Source: Xylogone sp. PMI_703 (Eukaryota; Ascomycota; Leotiomycetes). From it: a stretch of 64,000 nucleotides of DNA. Each line of letters starts with the position of its first letter. Within the stretch, counting starts at the first letter, position 1. The notes under the pieces were generated by a model that ran no database searches, had not been told where the DNA came from, and was given only the letters and a program-made list of their open reading frames with translations. The stretch spans positions 930,001-994,000 of the forward strand of contig JAJTUQ010000008.1 in NCBI GenBank assembly GCA_021399445.1. Direction: 5' to 3'. The position numbers were made by a program, and so were the translations under genes. Positions 22,811 through 33,411 of the stretch are shown here, one piece after another.

Positions 22811-23584
22811 ATGACTCGGTCCAAGGCAGATTTTCTCTTTGCTCTGGGCTCTTTCTCTTGGAGCGTATTTCAAATCTCTTCCTATCTGGTGGAAAATTTG
22901 TTAGAGTATCTTCGAGTTTCACATCTTTTCGACAGGCTCTACGAAGTTAAGTTATCAGTATTAGAATTAGCTTCAACTCGCAGGTTTCCCACAAATATGA
23001 GGCAATGCTTTCAGATCCCAAAAGATCCCCGTTATCCTTATTTTGCAAATTCGATACTATCTCATGCCTGGTTCCAATCTTTATGGACATGCTATGAAAT
23101 CCTTTTAGTAGTTGTTTCGTCTATAATCACTAGCGCTTACGCGTTCACCCATAACAAGAGAGTAAGAAATCTGTGAGGGATAATTCCATGATAATACTAA
23201 TTATCTAATTAGAGCAGTGGCAGTGACGGAGAGAGGATTGAACCCCAGCCGATAATATCCCTCTTTCAAGACCCGAAATTCTCTGTAGACCCATCACCGA
23301 CCTTGGTCCTGGTTTCTTGTCTAGTCTGTGGCCTGTCCGTATCGTCGCATACATATCGTCACCCTAAGAGAAGAGGCATAGTTGTTCTTGTGGTCGTTAC
23401 TGCGTGTTGCGTCGCGTTTTACCTAAACATCAGCGCGAGTCTAATACTCGCGGTAGTCATTCCGTGGGCAGTCTCAATTACAATGATCTGCAGTATGCTT
23501 CATCAAAGGATGCCTCGATGGTGCGGTTGGAAATTTGAGGAACTAAAGGGAGCTGGCAAATCAAGTCGCTCCGGATGGAAATAA
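22811..23584 (+). CDS. Unrecognised multi-pass membrane protein
   Basis: Two exons, 22811-23161 and 23213-23584, joined by a 51-nt intron (GTAAGA donor, TATCTAATTAG acceptor), give 240 residues. Hydrophobic segments lie at about 99-113 (ILLVVVSSIITSAYAF), 146-160 (LVLVSCLVCGLSV), 170-187 (IVVLVVVTACCVAFYL) and 188-207 (ASLILAVVIPWAVSITMIC). A hydrophilic loop of about 30 residues separates the first from the rest. There is no conserved motif I recognise. A longer N-terminal soluble segment begins MTRSKADFLFALGS. The splice restores a single frame across a strong donor, which favours a real gene. Confidence 0.6.
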
Positions 23585-24095
23585 CTGAGAGGAAGGGATA
23601 TTCTTACGATCGTGAAGTTGGCATCTAGTAACTATTGTATGAAGTGACTATATATTATATGCTGTTAAGTTATCCCCTAAGAGTACATTACGATCTAAAG
23701 AGATTCCCTAGGCTTAACTGTGGTCCCCATTCTAGTTGGGATTTTTCTTCTCCCTTATATTTCTGTATGATTAACAATCAATTCGTTAACATAACCGGCT
23801 TTATAACAATTCTTCTTGAAAATTGTGTTGTAATAAGCTTAGAAGGGAGCCATGTACAGTAAAAGGCGAATTGGGTGTCGCCGTTTTTTTAGTTAATTAT
23901 TTTAACGGGGATCCATTTTTAGACACCTGTGGCTGTGCAGCTCTTCCCAGTTGTACTCCAAAGGTACCACTGCTAATTATTGTCATCATAGAGCGATGCC
24001 AACTCTTACAGTACCATTTTAACACCACACACTCAGGTTTCCAAGTGCACGGTCTACATTAAAAGAAAAACCTTATATAAAACCATCGCCGCACT
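23585..24095. other. Intergenic, no gene recognised
   Basis: AT-rich; short plus-strand frames lack coding character. Confidence 0.35.
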
Positions 24096-24171
24096 TCATT
24101 CCCACCAAGAGTCTGACTCAGCTGCATTACTGCAGTTACAGGCTTTCCTGGCCAATACTAACTGAATCATG
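24082..24171. repeat. Direct repeat flanking the HET-WD40 gene, left copy
   Basis: It shares about 85 bp with 26232-26319, with a few substitutions and small gaps (shared core: CAAGAGTCTGACTCAGCTGC). The two copies bracket the HET-WD40 gene, 2.15 kb apart. Confidence 0.85.
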
Positions 24172-24524
24172 TAGTCAAACTCGATGTCTGCGATGATAGC
24201 ATGCCTTCTGAGTTGATATATATTGGGCAAGAGGATAAGATCGCTGCCATATTGCTTTCTCACCTGTCGCTGGCTAGTGCACATGGCCATTTTCTAGAGA
24301 TTTCTACGGGCTTCCATGATAGTTCCCCAAGAGGACAATGGTAGCCAATCATCTCTGTTGCAATGGATGAAGGAGCTTGACAACTTCAATACCTCCTCTA
24401 GTGGGGTAAAGCCTGCACCCCAGTACCACATATACTGTGTGCCTGCGTACATTATATCCTTAACAGGAGTCATAATAATCTCCAGGCTCTCGGCTAGAGC
24501 CTCAGCTTCAAGCCTCTTATCCAT
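24096..24524 (-). pseudogene. Unrecognised gene relic beside the HET-WD40 gene
   Basis: One minus-strand frame runs from 24524 (MDKRLEAEALAESLEIIM) to 24096 with a single in-frame TAG near 24291-24293. Composition (LEEVLKLSSSFIHCNRDDWL) looks coding, but the family is not recognised. The last about 85 bp are duplicated on the other side of the HET-WD40 gene (26232-26319), so a piece of this gene was copied or the HET gene was inserted with it. Confidence 0.4.
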
Positions 24525-24656
24525 CTCTTTATCTCAGACCAATCTCCACTATCTTAACCTTCGTGATTAGTGTTGGTCGCAACCTAAGTACTTCCGCTTA
24601 TAACCATCGCTACATCGAATGGCAGACGCGCTGACAGTTCAACGCTCTAAGCCCAA

Positions 24657-25946
24657 ATGCGTCTTCTGAAGCTAGAAACAAACGGCGAATTTAGCCTCAC
24701 GAACGACATTACCCATCCTACAACGCCTTATGCAATACTTTCACACACCTGGGAAGAAGATGATGAAGAGGTCACCTTCGAGGACCTGAAGTATGGCTCT
24801 GGGAAGACGAAAAACGGATACAAAAAGCTTCGGTTCTGTGGACAGCAGGCCGCTCGTGATGGCTTAAAATACTTCTGGGTGGACACTTGCTGCATCAACA
24901 AATCGAGAGACAGCGAACTTTCAGAAGCTATCAACTCCATGTTTCGCTGGTATCGCAAAGCGGCAATATGTTATGTGTATTTAGCAGATGTTTGGACAAA
25001 AGATCAAAGAGACCCGGCTTTAAAGCTATGGGAAGCAGCTTTTAGGAATAGTCGATGGTTTACCCGTGGTTGGACACTTCAAGAGCTTATCGCGCCACCA
25101 TTAGTAGAATTCTTCTCTTTGAATGGTAACCGACTTGGTGATAAGAAATCATTAGAGATACAGCTTCACAATATAACGGGAATTCCTGTTCTTGCTCTTC
25201 AAGGGAGGTCTCTTTCTGATTTCACCTTTGATGAGCGAATATCATGGGCACAAAATCGAGATACTAAGCGTGAAGAAGATCTTGCTTATTCCCTGCTAGG
25301 TATCTTCGACATCTCAATGCCAGTTATTTATGGCGAGGGGAAAGAGAACGCATTCCGTAGGCTGAACCGTGAATGGAAGTACCGACTCGATGAACATTCA
25401 CAAACCACCTTGAATTATGTTAAGCGGTTTGGCATGCTACAGCGGACGCTTGGGAAATATGGCAGATCGGTTTATTCAGTAGCCTTCTCGCCCAGCTCGA
25501 AGCTGCTGGCATCGGCAGGGAGGGACAAGATGGTGCGACTTTGGGATACGGACACTGGCACGCTACAGCGGATGCTCAAGGGGCATGGCAAATCAATCTA
25601 TTCAGTAGCCTTCTCGCCCAACTCAAGGCTGCTAGCGTCAGCATCGGTGGATAAGACGGTGTGGCTTTGGAATATGGTTGCTGGCACATTACAGCAAACG
25701 CTCAAAGGGCATGGCAATTCAGTCTTTTCAGTAGCCTTTTCGCCCGACTCAAGGCTGCTGGCATCAGCATCGGTGGATAAGACAGTGCGACTTTGGGATA
25801 CGGCTACTGGCACACTACAACAGACGCTTGAAGGTCATGGCAACTCGGTCAATTCAGTAGCCTTCTCGTCTGACTCGAGGCTGTTAGCGTCGGCATCGGT
25901 GGACAAGACGGTGCGGCTCTGGGATGTGGCCACTGGCACACCATAG
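24657..25946 (+). CDS. HET-domain protein with four WD40 repeats and no NTPase domain
   Basis: A single-exon frame of 429 residues. The HET domain is N-terminal (YAILSHTWEED, FWVDTCCINKS, RWFTRGWTLQELIAPPLVEF, DISMPVIYGEG). From residue about 259 there are four 42-residue WD40 units (SVYSVAFSPxSRLLASAS, VDKTVRLWD) and a three-residue start of a fifth. The best-known HET-WD40 proteins (Podospora HET-E/HET-D) carry a NACHT NTPase between the two parts. Here only about 20 residues link them, so the domain is absent, presumably lost by an internal deletion, or the gene is a direct fusion. HET triggers incompatibility cell death and WD40 repeats sense the partner; both are family knowledge. A four-unit propeller is incomplete (seven blades usual), so activity is doubtful. 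Confidence 0.85.
   Translation: MRLLKLETNGEFSLTNDITHPTTPYAILSHTWEEDDEEVTFEDLKYGSGKTKNGYKKLRFCGQQAARDGLKYFWVDTCCINKSRDSELSEAINSMFRWYRKAAICYVYLADVWTKDQRDPALKLWEAAFRNSRWFTRGWTLQELIAPPLVEFFSLNGNRLGDKKSLEIQLHNITGIPVLALQGRSLSDFTFDERISWAQNRDTKREEDLAYSLLGIFDISMPVIYGEGKENAFRRLNREWKYRLDEHSQTTLNYVKRFGMLQRTLGKYGRSVYSVAFSPSSKLLASAGRDKMVRLWDTDTGTLQRMLKGHGKSIYSVAFSPNSRLLASASVDKTVWLWNMVAGTLQQTLKGHGNSVFSVAFSPDSRLLASASVDKTVRLWDTATGTLQQTLEGHGNSVNSVAFSSDSRLLASASVDKTVRLWDVATGTP
25431..25934 (+). repeat. Four 126-bp WD40-coding tandem units
   Basis: Units start at 25431, 25557, 25683 and 25809, exactly 126 bp apart, and a fifth begins at 25935 before the stop. Units 3 and 4 are the most alike. This is typical of HET sensor repeats that exchange by unequal recombination. 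Confidence 0.92.
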
Positions 25947-26231
25947 TAGAACATTGCAGTTAACTGCTACATCTGGGCTCTATTGTTAGGTGTTGCAAGC
26001 TTGATCTTGATCATAAGTCTCAAGTATTCTACGGGTTTATACCTCACTATCGAATGTTAACCTGGGAAAGCTTTTCGTTGTTTGAATTTTATTGAACATT
26101 TTACGTACTTGGTCTTACAGTATATATTTTATTAACCGAGTCTGAAGAGAGGCGAGGGGAACACTATAGTTATATATTATCGAAGGTCTATATAGTACCG
26201 TGCCCGGTCTACAAAAAGAAGAAAAGGCATA

Positions 26232-26319
26232 AAGCCATTGCCGCACTTCATTCTCACCAAGAGTCTGACTCAGCTGCATTACTGCAGGTACGGGCCTTTC
26301 GGGCCAATACTAAATCATG
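26232..26319. repeat. Direct repeat flanking the HET-WD40 gene, right copy
   Basis: Partner of 24082-24171, same orientation. In the minus strand it corresponds to the C-terminal end of the relic at 24096-24524. Confidence 0.85.
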
Positions 26320-26638
26320 CATAAGGGCCATATGTTGTAGCGACGAACGGCGTTGCATTAGCGCAGCCAGCAATAACTGCCGTGGCGATCCCCATTTCGA
26401 TGAATGGCACATATACATCATTCGAATGTTCTCATTGTCGCTCCGATCAAGACGTTTGGAGATGTTATTTTGTGGTTTTGGCGTGTCACATAATTAGAAA
26501 CAGAAAGACTCTCATGGAACCCGTAGAAACTTGTAGAAACTCCGAAGGAAGTGGCCACGTATCCTAACCCGCGACAGTCAAAAAGGCAACGATCCTGCTT
26601 CTTGTGTTAACATTTATCGTTTTGGAAGGCATGTTATC

Positions 26639-27957
26639 ATGGAAAACACCGACTTTGACTGGCTGAACGATAATTATGATTTAGATTATAGAACCCCCGA
26701 ATTTCCGGTATCTGGCAACCCCAGAGCTAGCCCAGAAGCCCAATAACCCGGCCTAGCAGTTGATCCAGTCGATCAGCCAAGTGATGAAAATACGTTACCA
26801 CTTCTCCGACTGAGTAGTTGGAAAAGAAGCAAGCAATATAACAAGAAAAACCTCATATGTATTCATTATGACTTTCAGTAGAAGATCTCCCAACGTGAGA
26901 ATATTAGAGTAAAACATATTTGTTTAAATACAAATCCTGATCTTGTCTTGGCTCCGAGTGATTTTTGAGAGGATAATTTCCAAGTATGACTTGGAAATCT
27001 TATAAATGAACTAAAAGACAAGGATAAGTCTTCAGAAAATGTTTATAGTACATGATTTATGTAACAGTCTTTTAAAAAACAAAAGTAAGTTTTCAAGAGA
27101 TGTTTATACGTGCGAAGAAACGATCATCGAGATATCCATCGAGCGAAACCATCAACACAGCTTAATGAAACAATACAAGAAACTAGATATCAATTGGCAA
27201 CTGATTGACGACCACCTCGAAGATTTCAATGACTTGTTTAACAAAAGGAGGAAAATAACCCTTAACATGGAATTTGTTTACAAGAAAATTACTCGTGATT
27301 CTATAACTGCAAAGAATAAAAAAAAGAAAAAGAAAACTACTACAACAAAAACTCAAAAACTTCAAAGAACGACCAAAGTTAGTCTTTGAACCCAAGTATA
27401 CAAGCATAGGCACTGTAAAACTAAACATTGCAAACATGAAAGTGCCCACTGTCTGGTGAACGAACAAGGGAACCACCATCCGCTATTACTAGTCCACTTA
27501 AAGGAAATTATCGCTAATATTAAAGCTAACATGAAGGAAGAGAAAAAAGTAGAGGATGTCAATGTTAACAGAGAGATCTCACCCCACATTCTCAAAGCTG
27601 TATTAAATAATAGCCGCAAGCAGAAGGCAGATAACTTGACTGACTGTTGTCATTGTAAAAGTCATTGTTCAGCTAATAGCAGGGGTTGTGGTAAAATACC
27701 TGGCGAAGATCTTGGGATAGACAGGGCACATTTGAAGAATATGGCAACTGGAGTTTAACGCAAGTCCAGAGTGACAGATGGAGAAATGCATTGTAGTTTG
27801 CGCATGAGTTTGCAATGGATTAGTTCTTAGAATTAAACATCATTCTACAGCACTCAAAGGTTATTGTTAACCTAATGGTAAAGAATCGGGTGCTACCAAG
27901 CATTGTACTGTAATATGTGAGTTATATCAAAAAATTCTAACGACAGAAAATGAAGTC
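26639..27957 (+). pseudogene. Accessory protein gene of the DDE transposon (copy 2), heavily mutated
   Basis: ATG at 26639 matches the start in copy 1. Several in-frame stops occur (for example TAA at about 26743). The 27039-27389 part is still open, and the Cys cluster is best preserved here (CCHCKSHCSANSRGCG, about 27645-27690). It shows that the ancestral protein carried a second Cys/His-rich module missing from the open frame of copy 1. Confidence 0.65.
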
Positions 27958-28007
27958 TTAAAGCGAGGGAGGATATTTCTAGGCTCTATTTTATTTGTAT
28001 TTGTATT

Positions 28008-28978
28008 TATTTAGGTGGTTGTGTAATAAATATCCTTGCATGACGGAAGTGATTTTTTACAATGTGCACGTTGGCACCTACTACATTAATGCATTACTTC
28101 AAATACATTTTAAACTCTCTTGTAATGAAATCCTCATTTTCGTGCTACGTTTTCTTAATAAACTTCTTGAGCACTTCAAAGTGCTCCTCAATAGAGTTGA
28201 AGTCAGGCGAGTATGGCGATAAGAACTCTACTATTACTCTTATATCTCGGCACATTTGCTAGATCTTCTCCGACAAGTGCCAAGAAGCATTGTCCATAAC
28301 GATTACAGATTTCGGCTTCGGGTATGGGCAACAATGATGCAGCAACTAAGCTATGAAGTCTTCAAACATATCAGAGTCAGTTGGTCCTTGGTATACTCGC
28401 CTTAGCATGATGCCATCTTGCGCATATGCTGGAAGAATGTGCCATCTTTTTCCGCGACTGAACTTTGTAACGTGGACGAGGGAGGACCTCTTCGGAGACT
28501 ACCTCCAACGCCTCTGTCCAGCCCTTCCATCGCAGCCAGACTCATCAACGAAGATAAGTTAGTAAGACTTGTACTTCGATATTCTATGTAAATAATAATC
28601 TCGAAAGTCGGCATCCCGTTGTTGTGCGAGGCGATGGATCGTTGTTCTCGTCCAGCCTATTGATCGCAAATATCGAGCGATCGATCTTTCCGATATTCTC
28701 TTATGAAACTTACGATAAAAGAAGTCTGCCATCTCGCATTGATACAGGTAAAACTGTTCAGTTAGCAGATCACGGAGGACTTTTCGCATAGGCGATGTGA
28801 AGCAGCTACGACGGCCGACACAGTCTCTTTTTGGGGTGGGCATTTCGAGCTGTTGTCGGATTCTCTGGACAGCGCGTACGCTACATAAGGCTTCTGAGGC
28901 TATTAGCTTATTCTCAAATCCTTCCTTTAATAATTTTTCGATCAAAAGATGCTGTAAATCATCTAGTTGTGGCGCCAT
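28008..28978 (-). pseudogene. DDE transposase, copy 2, multiple stops
   Basis: Collinear with the intact transposase at 5197-6168. The start ATG is at 28978 (MAPQLDDLQHLL). The helix-turn-helix half is open, then Gln-to-stop changes appear after KYKSY (about 28560), in the RRWRW region and before LLHHC. The catalytic motifs VDESGCD and VMDNASWH are still readable. Confidence 0.85.
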
Positions 28979-29517
28979 GATCGTGGCTGACACGAAAGCG
29001 CTGACTCTGGCGGAGTTGAAAGAAGAGAAAGAAAGGCAGTGACCGACAGGAATAGTTATGGGCAAGAATTGGCTTCGCTCTATGATGACATATTACAGTA
29101 GCCCTGACAAATTTAGCTACAGTAGCGGTGATACCTTCAGAGTATATCCAGCCAGGAGTGCAAAGCCACAGGTGCCTAAAAATGGACCCCGCTTAAAAAT
29201 GTTAACTAAAAAACCAGCGACACCCATTTCGCCTTTTACTGTAACTCTTAGGAGAGGGAAGAGTCTTAAAGTGTCACTCTCCAACATCAATACATCTCAT
29301 CATATCGTCTTTGTGTGGGCACTACAGTAGTTTCAGCAGAAAGAGGACCTAGTCCGGAAAGGTTTGGATAGTACGAGAACTTACTTTAAGTCAGATGATC
29401 ATATACCACCTCTAGAATAGGCGTGACCTACTTAAGCACAATTTGAAAGCAGCCAGATTTGGCTTTGGAGTAAAATTTTGACAATCGAGGTGACTGGGGA
29501 TTCGGAATCGAAGTTAC

Positions 29518-29974
29518 CTAGATACTGTAGCGGACAATAGAAGAGCTGTGATATGAGTGCAGAGTCGACAACCTGGGTCGACTTCGCGGGGTTTTGAATT
29601 GGAATCGCTTCAAAGTAGGATGGGGGACTGGTACGGGAGTGTACGTATGCGGAGATGCCATAGAGACACCATGGCTCGCTGAAATATAGGTAGAGATCCC
29701 AGCTCTTAATTTATCAGTAGCCACCATACCAGCAAGTATGTAAGCGTACGTCGCAGAGGCGATATCAAGAGAGTCTTCTGACTCCAGCCAGACACACGTT
29801 TGCAACGACAGCTTCACAATTACCCTCCGTGGTTACGAGCATCGGATGTATGAAGCTAGCTTTTACCCCATTCGTGTGCGCTAACCAGGAGGCACGGGAG
29901 GGTGTCAGGTGTGTTGTCAAAACAAGGTTGCTTAGCGGCTCGGCCAGATGCTCCACTTCAATTTTGCATTCCAT
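29518..29974 (-). CDS. Possible small two-exon gene, unrecognised
   Basis: Two overlapping minus-strand frames join into one 137-residue reading frame if a 46-nt intron is removed (about 29816-29771, GTAATT...GTCAG). The result begins MECKIEVEHLAEPLSNLVL and continues SLDIASATYAYILAGMVATD. The donor is weak and no domain is recognised. It may be a gene fragment. Confidence 0.3.
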
Positions 29975-30960
29975 TTTCGGCCTTTTCCTATTGGGACTAG
30001 TGCAGCAAACGACTAATCACGTAAATTGTTACATCGGTGCTAACTAATGGCCAATATTGTTTATGATTGGTGTGGTAACGTCTATCCCTGTGTAGCGAGA
30101 AACCCACCGTGCCGAGAAAAAAGACAGGTACTTTGATTTCAAGCCACTTAAACTCTGTGCGCGTATCAATATTTCCTATAGTTTTGTATAAGCCGTATTC
30201 TGTGGCCACTCCCAAACATGATAATCTCTCTAACCTAACAAATTACGTTTGTATTATTACGTTCGCACTTGTTCTGTGGAATGTCTTTGTTGGTGGGATA
30301 ACAAAATTTCTTCAATATAACACTATCATTAAACTTATACTCTTATTGTGGTAGGGAAACATGTCATGTAAAGCATTAGTCATTCCGGAGCCGAGCTGGT
30401 ATAAACTGGCGAGAGGTTCTAGCTAATAAAACAACAACCTTTTCATACTCAACCAAGGGAGTGGTTCGTTCGTTTGCCTTGTGTACTTGTTGTTTATATT
30501 GTTCTGCGTGATCCCGTCGCATAAGCTCTATTCCTGTATGCTCTAGCCAGCGTTATTGTTACGCTCACACTATCGCTTCCACATTATCAGAACTTATGAA
30601 AAGCCTATATTCGGCCTCTAAAATCTCATAATAATAGTAGGAAGTCGTTATTAACTTTGTGGCTACTATAGTTTGCAAAATTATAGAAGATTATTACGTA
30701 GATTAGTACCTGAAAATATTGCTCTCGGCTATATTTACCACTTTTTGATTTGAAGCCTTAGGCACAAAGATCAACTCTGGCATGAATTGCACAACTCCGT
30801 ATGCCCAATTACGTAAGCATATTCTGACAAACAAATCAGCTCGTGTCCTGTCACGTGCATACTCAGCCAGCGCACATGCATATAAGCGCCCGATATTAAC
30901 TCTCACAATTACATGAGATGTTTCTCTATATGTCTCGGTTCTGACTTCTAAGCACTAAAA
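29975..30960. other. Intergenic upstream of HET-ankyrin gene
   Basis: AT-rich, no gene. It contains a 26-bp exact match (30804-30829) to the segment flanking the pogo-like relic at 61601-61626. Confidence 0.4.
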
Positions 30961-32382
30961 ATGACGAATTTTGAGTATAAGCCACTCATTCTTGAAGGGG
31001 CCTTTCGCCTTATCCGAGTACTCAAAGGCTGCGACGACGACCCTATTCGGTGTCAGATTTTTGAGTCAAAGATCCCCTCATCAGAAGATATCGGCAATTA
31101 TGCAGCTTTATCTTACACATGGGGCAGTACACTTAAACCATGTAATATAATTATCAATGACAGCAAAATGACAGTCACCAAAAACGTATATCTTGCACTT
31201 CGGGATCTCCGTTACCGAGAAAAAGACCGGGTCCTTTGGGTTGATGCTCTTTCTATCAATCAAAGCGACAAGAATGAACAAGGACAGCAAGTTCAGCGGA
31301 TGGGATCTATTTATAGGAAAGCTGAACGAATAATTATCTGGTTAGGCGAGGCTACATATAGTACAGACTACGTTATGTATTATATGAATCAACTAGAGGA
31401 AGAGAGTGTTAAACACGCCTTTGGTGACCAGCACCGCCAGGAAATTTCAGATAAGCAGTTAGTCAATATCTGGTCAACACTAGTACACGATTTGACGCCT
31501 GACCAAAAAGGCTTTTTGCGTGAAAGCTTACAGTCACTCCTTGATCGAAACTGGTTTAAAAGAGTCTGGGTTATACAAGAAACTGGTAACGCGCGAGCTG
31601 CTGACATTGTTTGTGGTAATAAGTCTGTTTCAGCAGATATCTTCGTTCTTACACTATCTTTATTAAAGATTACCCCAGATTTACATTGCCAATCTATTAT
31701 TGATATTATGCCAGGGTCTCTCCGGGATAACTCATGGTGGGCTGAAAAGCGGGATCTTTATACAATACTAGATAAATTCCGTAATAGCGAAGCAACTGAC
31801 CCCAAGGATAAAATTTATGCCTTGCTAAATATATCTTCAGATGCATACAACACAGATCTTCTCAGAGCAGACTATAGAAAGAGTCTTCAAGATATTATTT
31901 TCGATACTACCTCATTCTTACTCAACCTTAATGAGTTAAGCCCTCCTATCTGCCGTTTTTTCGATTGGACATTGTCAGATTTCTTTGATAATTTGCATAC
32001 ACTTGCCAACAAAGTGCTTAAGTGCGCAAAAGATACTGAGCACGGGGCAGTAGTAAAGTTGCTGCTCAAGACAGGCAAGGCAGATGTGAATTCAGAGGAT
32101 TATGATAGTCAGATACTATTATTATGGGCTGCAGGGAATGGGCACGAAGCAATAGTGAAGCTGCTGCTCGAGAGAGGTGCTGAGCCTAAGGCTAAAGATG
32201 AAAATGGTCAGACGTCGTTGTCATGGGCTGCAGAGAATGGGCACGAAGTAATAGTGAAACTATTACTTGAGAAAGGTGCTGAGCCTAAGGCTAAAGATGA
32301 AAATGGTCAGACGCCGTTGTCATGGGCTACAAGGAATGGGCACGAAGCAATAGTGAAGCTGCTGCTCGAGAAAGGCACCTAA
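30961..32382 (+). CDS. HET-domain protein with C-terminal ankyrin repeats
   Basis: A single-exon frame of 473 residues. The N-terminal HET domain shows YAALSYTWGS, LWVDALSINQSD, QVQRMGSIYRKAERIIIWLG and NWFKRVWVIQE. The middle (DPKDKIYALLNISSD) is the usual continuation of long HET proteins. From residue about 350 come ankyrin repeats. The last three units have a 99-bp period (GHEAIVKLLLEKGAEPKAKD) and are nearly identical, and the gene ends inside a unit (LLLEKGT, stop). The abrupt end suggests loss of further repeats. The presumed role is incompatibility signalling with the ankyrins as sensor. It is the third HET gene in the window and the third different sensor type. Confidence 0.82.
   Translation: MTNFEYKPLILEGAFRLIRVLKGCDDDPIRCQIFESKIPSSEDIGNYAALSYTWGSTLKPCNIIINDSKMTVTKNVYLALRDLRYREKDRVLWVDALSINQSDKNEQGQQVQRMGSIYRKAERIIIWLGEATYSTDYVMYYMNQLEEESVKHAFGDQHRQEISDKQLVNIWSTLVHDLTPDQKGFLRESLQSLLDRNWFKRVWVIQETGNARAADIVCGNKSVSADIFVLTLSLLKITPDLHCQSIIDIMPGSLRDNSWWAEKRDLYTILDKFRNSEATDPKDKIYALLNISSDAYNTDLLRADYRKSLQDIIFDTTSFLLNLNELSPPICRFFDWTLSDFFDNLHTLANKVLKCAKDTEHGAVVKLLLKTGKADVNSEDYDSQILLLWAAGNGHEAIVKLLLERGAEPKAKDENGQTSLSWAAENGHEVIVKLLLEKGAEPKAKDENGQTPLSWATRNGHEAIVKLLLEKGT
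32140..32381 (+). repeat. 99-bp ankyrin-coding tandem units
   Basis: Successive GGGCACGAAG blocks begin at 32140, 32239 and 32338, exactly 99 bp apart, with only a few differences between units. Confidence 0.88.
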
Positions 32383-33411
32383 AACCCTTATAATTCGTAA
32401 TTATAAAATATATATTTTATTTTAATAACTTTGACAGAGAGGATCCTAAGGGAGCTGATATTTATATACTATAGAATGTTGCCACGGGATGTAGAGTATC
32501 TAGCACGCTCTAGAAACCTTTATCAAGAATATTTGTCATGATAATGAAGTATTTCACTCAATGACTCACAGAGTTCGCTACCCCACAAGGGTGTGACCAG
32601 TGCGGATCGGCCATCCTCCATGCTACCTTATAAAGGTTCCCTGGAATATGTCAATTATTTAAATATGACAAAGTAGCAAAGGTAACAAATATTACAAATC
32701 AAGAGCTTTACCAAGCAAAAGTTCTATAAGGTAGTCTCTATAATCTTCTATGTAAGAGGTGAGTTGGTTGACTGAAAGCATAGCTAAGGTTAGTTGGATC
32801 GCAAAGGTTGCGGGGCTAAGGTCAGCCCGCTTGCCAAGACTCTACACAACCACAGGCGTGACAACCAAAAGCATGGCAGCCACTGTAATAATTATGTAGC
32901 TGTTTTGCACTAGCCAGGATTGGTAGTCACTATGGTTAGAGGTAACTACTCATTGGGGTAAGTTAGTTATCTTTACTTTTAACCATTCTCGTGACAAGTG
33001 GCACACACCGAGTTAAGTAACCTGTTTAACCTCGTGGGAGTCACGGCTAATTCGATTTCTAGTGTTGTTTGGCATCACCCCCAGGTATGACCCTGATTCA
33101 CACCCAGCATTTGTAGAACCTTGCTAACTGTATTCAGAAGGTTAACGGATATATTAGTAAAGGAAAAAGAACAAGTCTGGGGATGATTCTAAAAGAGAAA
33201 GTGCTCGCCACGATACCCACGAGTCGGAGAGGATAGAAATGATATCTCCAATTTATCTAAACGATCTAGAATACAGGTAAGAAGCTGCTGCTTTTATAGC
33301 TGTGGAAACCTCGGTAGTTAGCCGTATTGTCCCATCTATATTATTGTAACTAGGAATCCTAAATGCATAGGAATCTCAGCTAAGTGGTTTGCATAATGCA
33401 AATTTACTCCG
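32383..33411. other. Intergenic containing a dispersed repeat copy
   Basis: No gene seen. Positions 32982-33252 match 58969-59260. Confidence 0.45.
32982..33252. repeat. Dispersed repeat, copy A
   Basis: About 270 bp similar, in direct orientation, to 58969-59260 (shared: TAACCTGTTTAACCTCGTGG and TTGCTAACTGTATTCAGAAG). In copy B the 3' part falls inside an open frame, so the repeat may derive from a gene. Confidence 0.85.

Larger units (their letters stand above)
26453..29243. mobile_element. Two-gene DDE transposon, copy 2 (decayed)
   Basis: It has the same order and orientation as copy 1 (3661-6433). Differences are mostly C-to-T and G-to-A, producing many TAA/TAG/TGA codons in both genes. 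This pattern fits repeat-induced point mutation or long neglect in an AT-biased compartment, but the preferred dinucleotide context was not quantified. It keeps the 59 bases missing from the accessory gene of copy 1. Confidence 0.75.
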
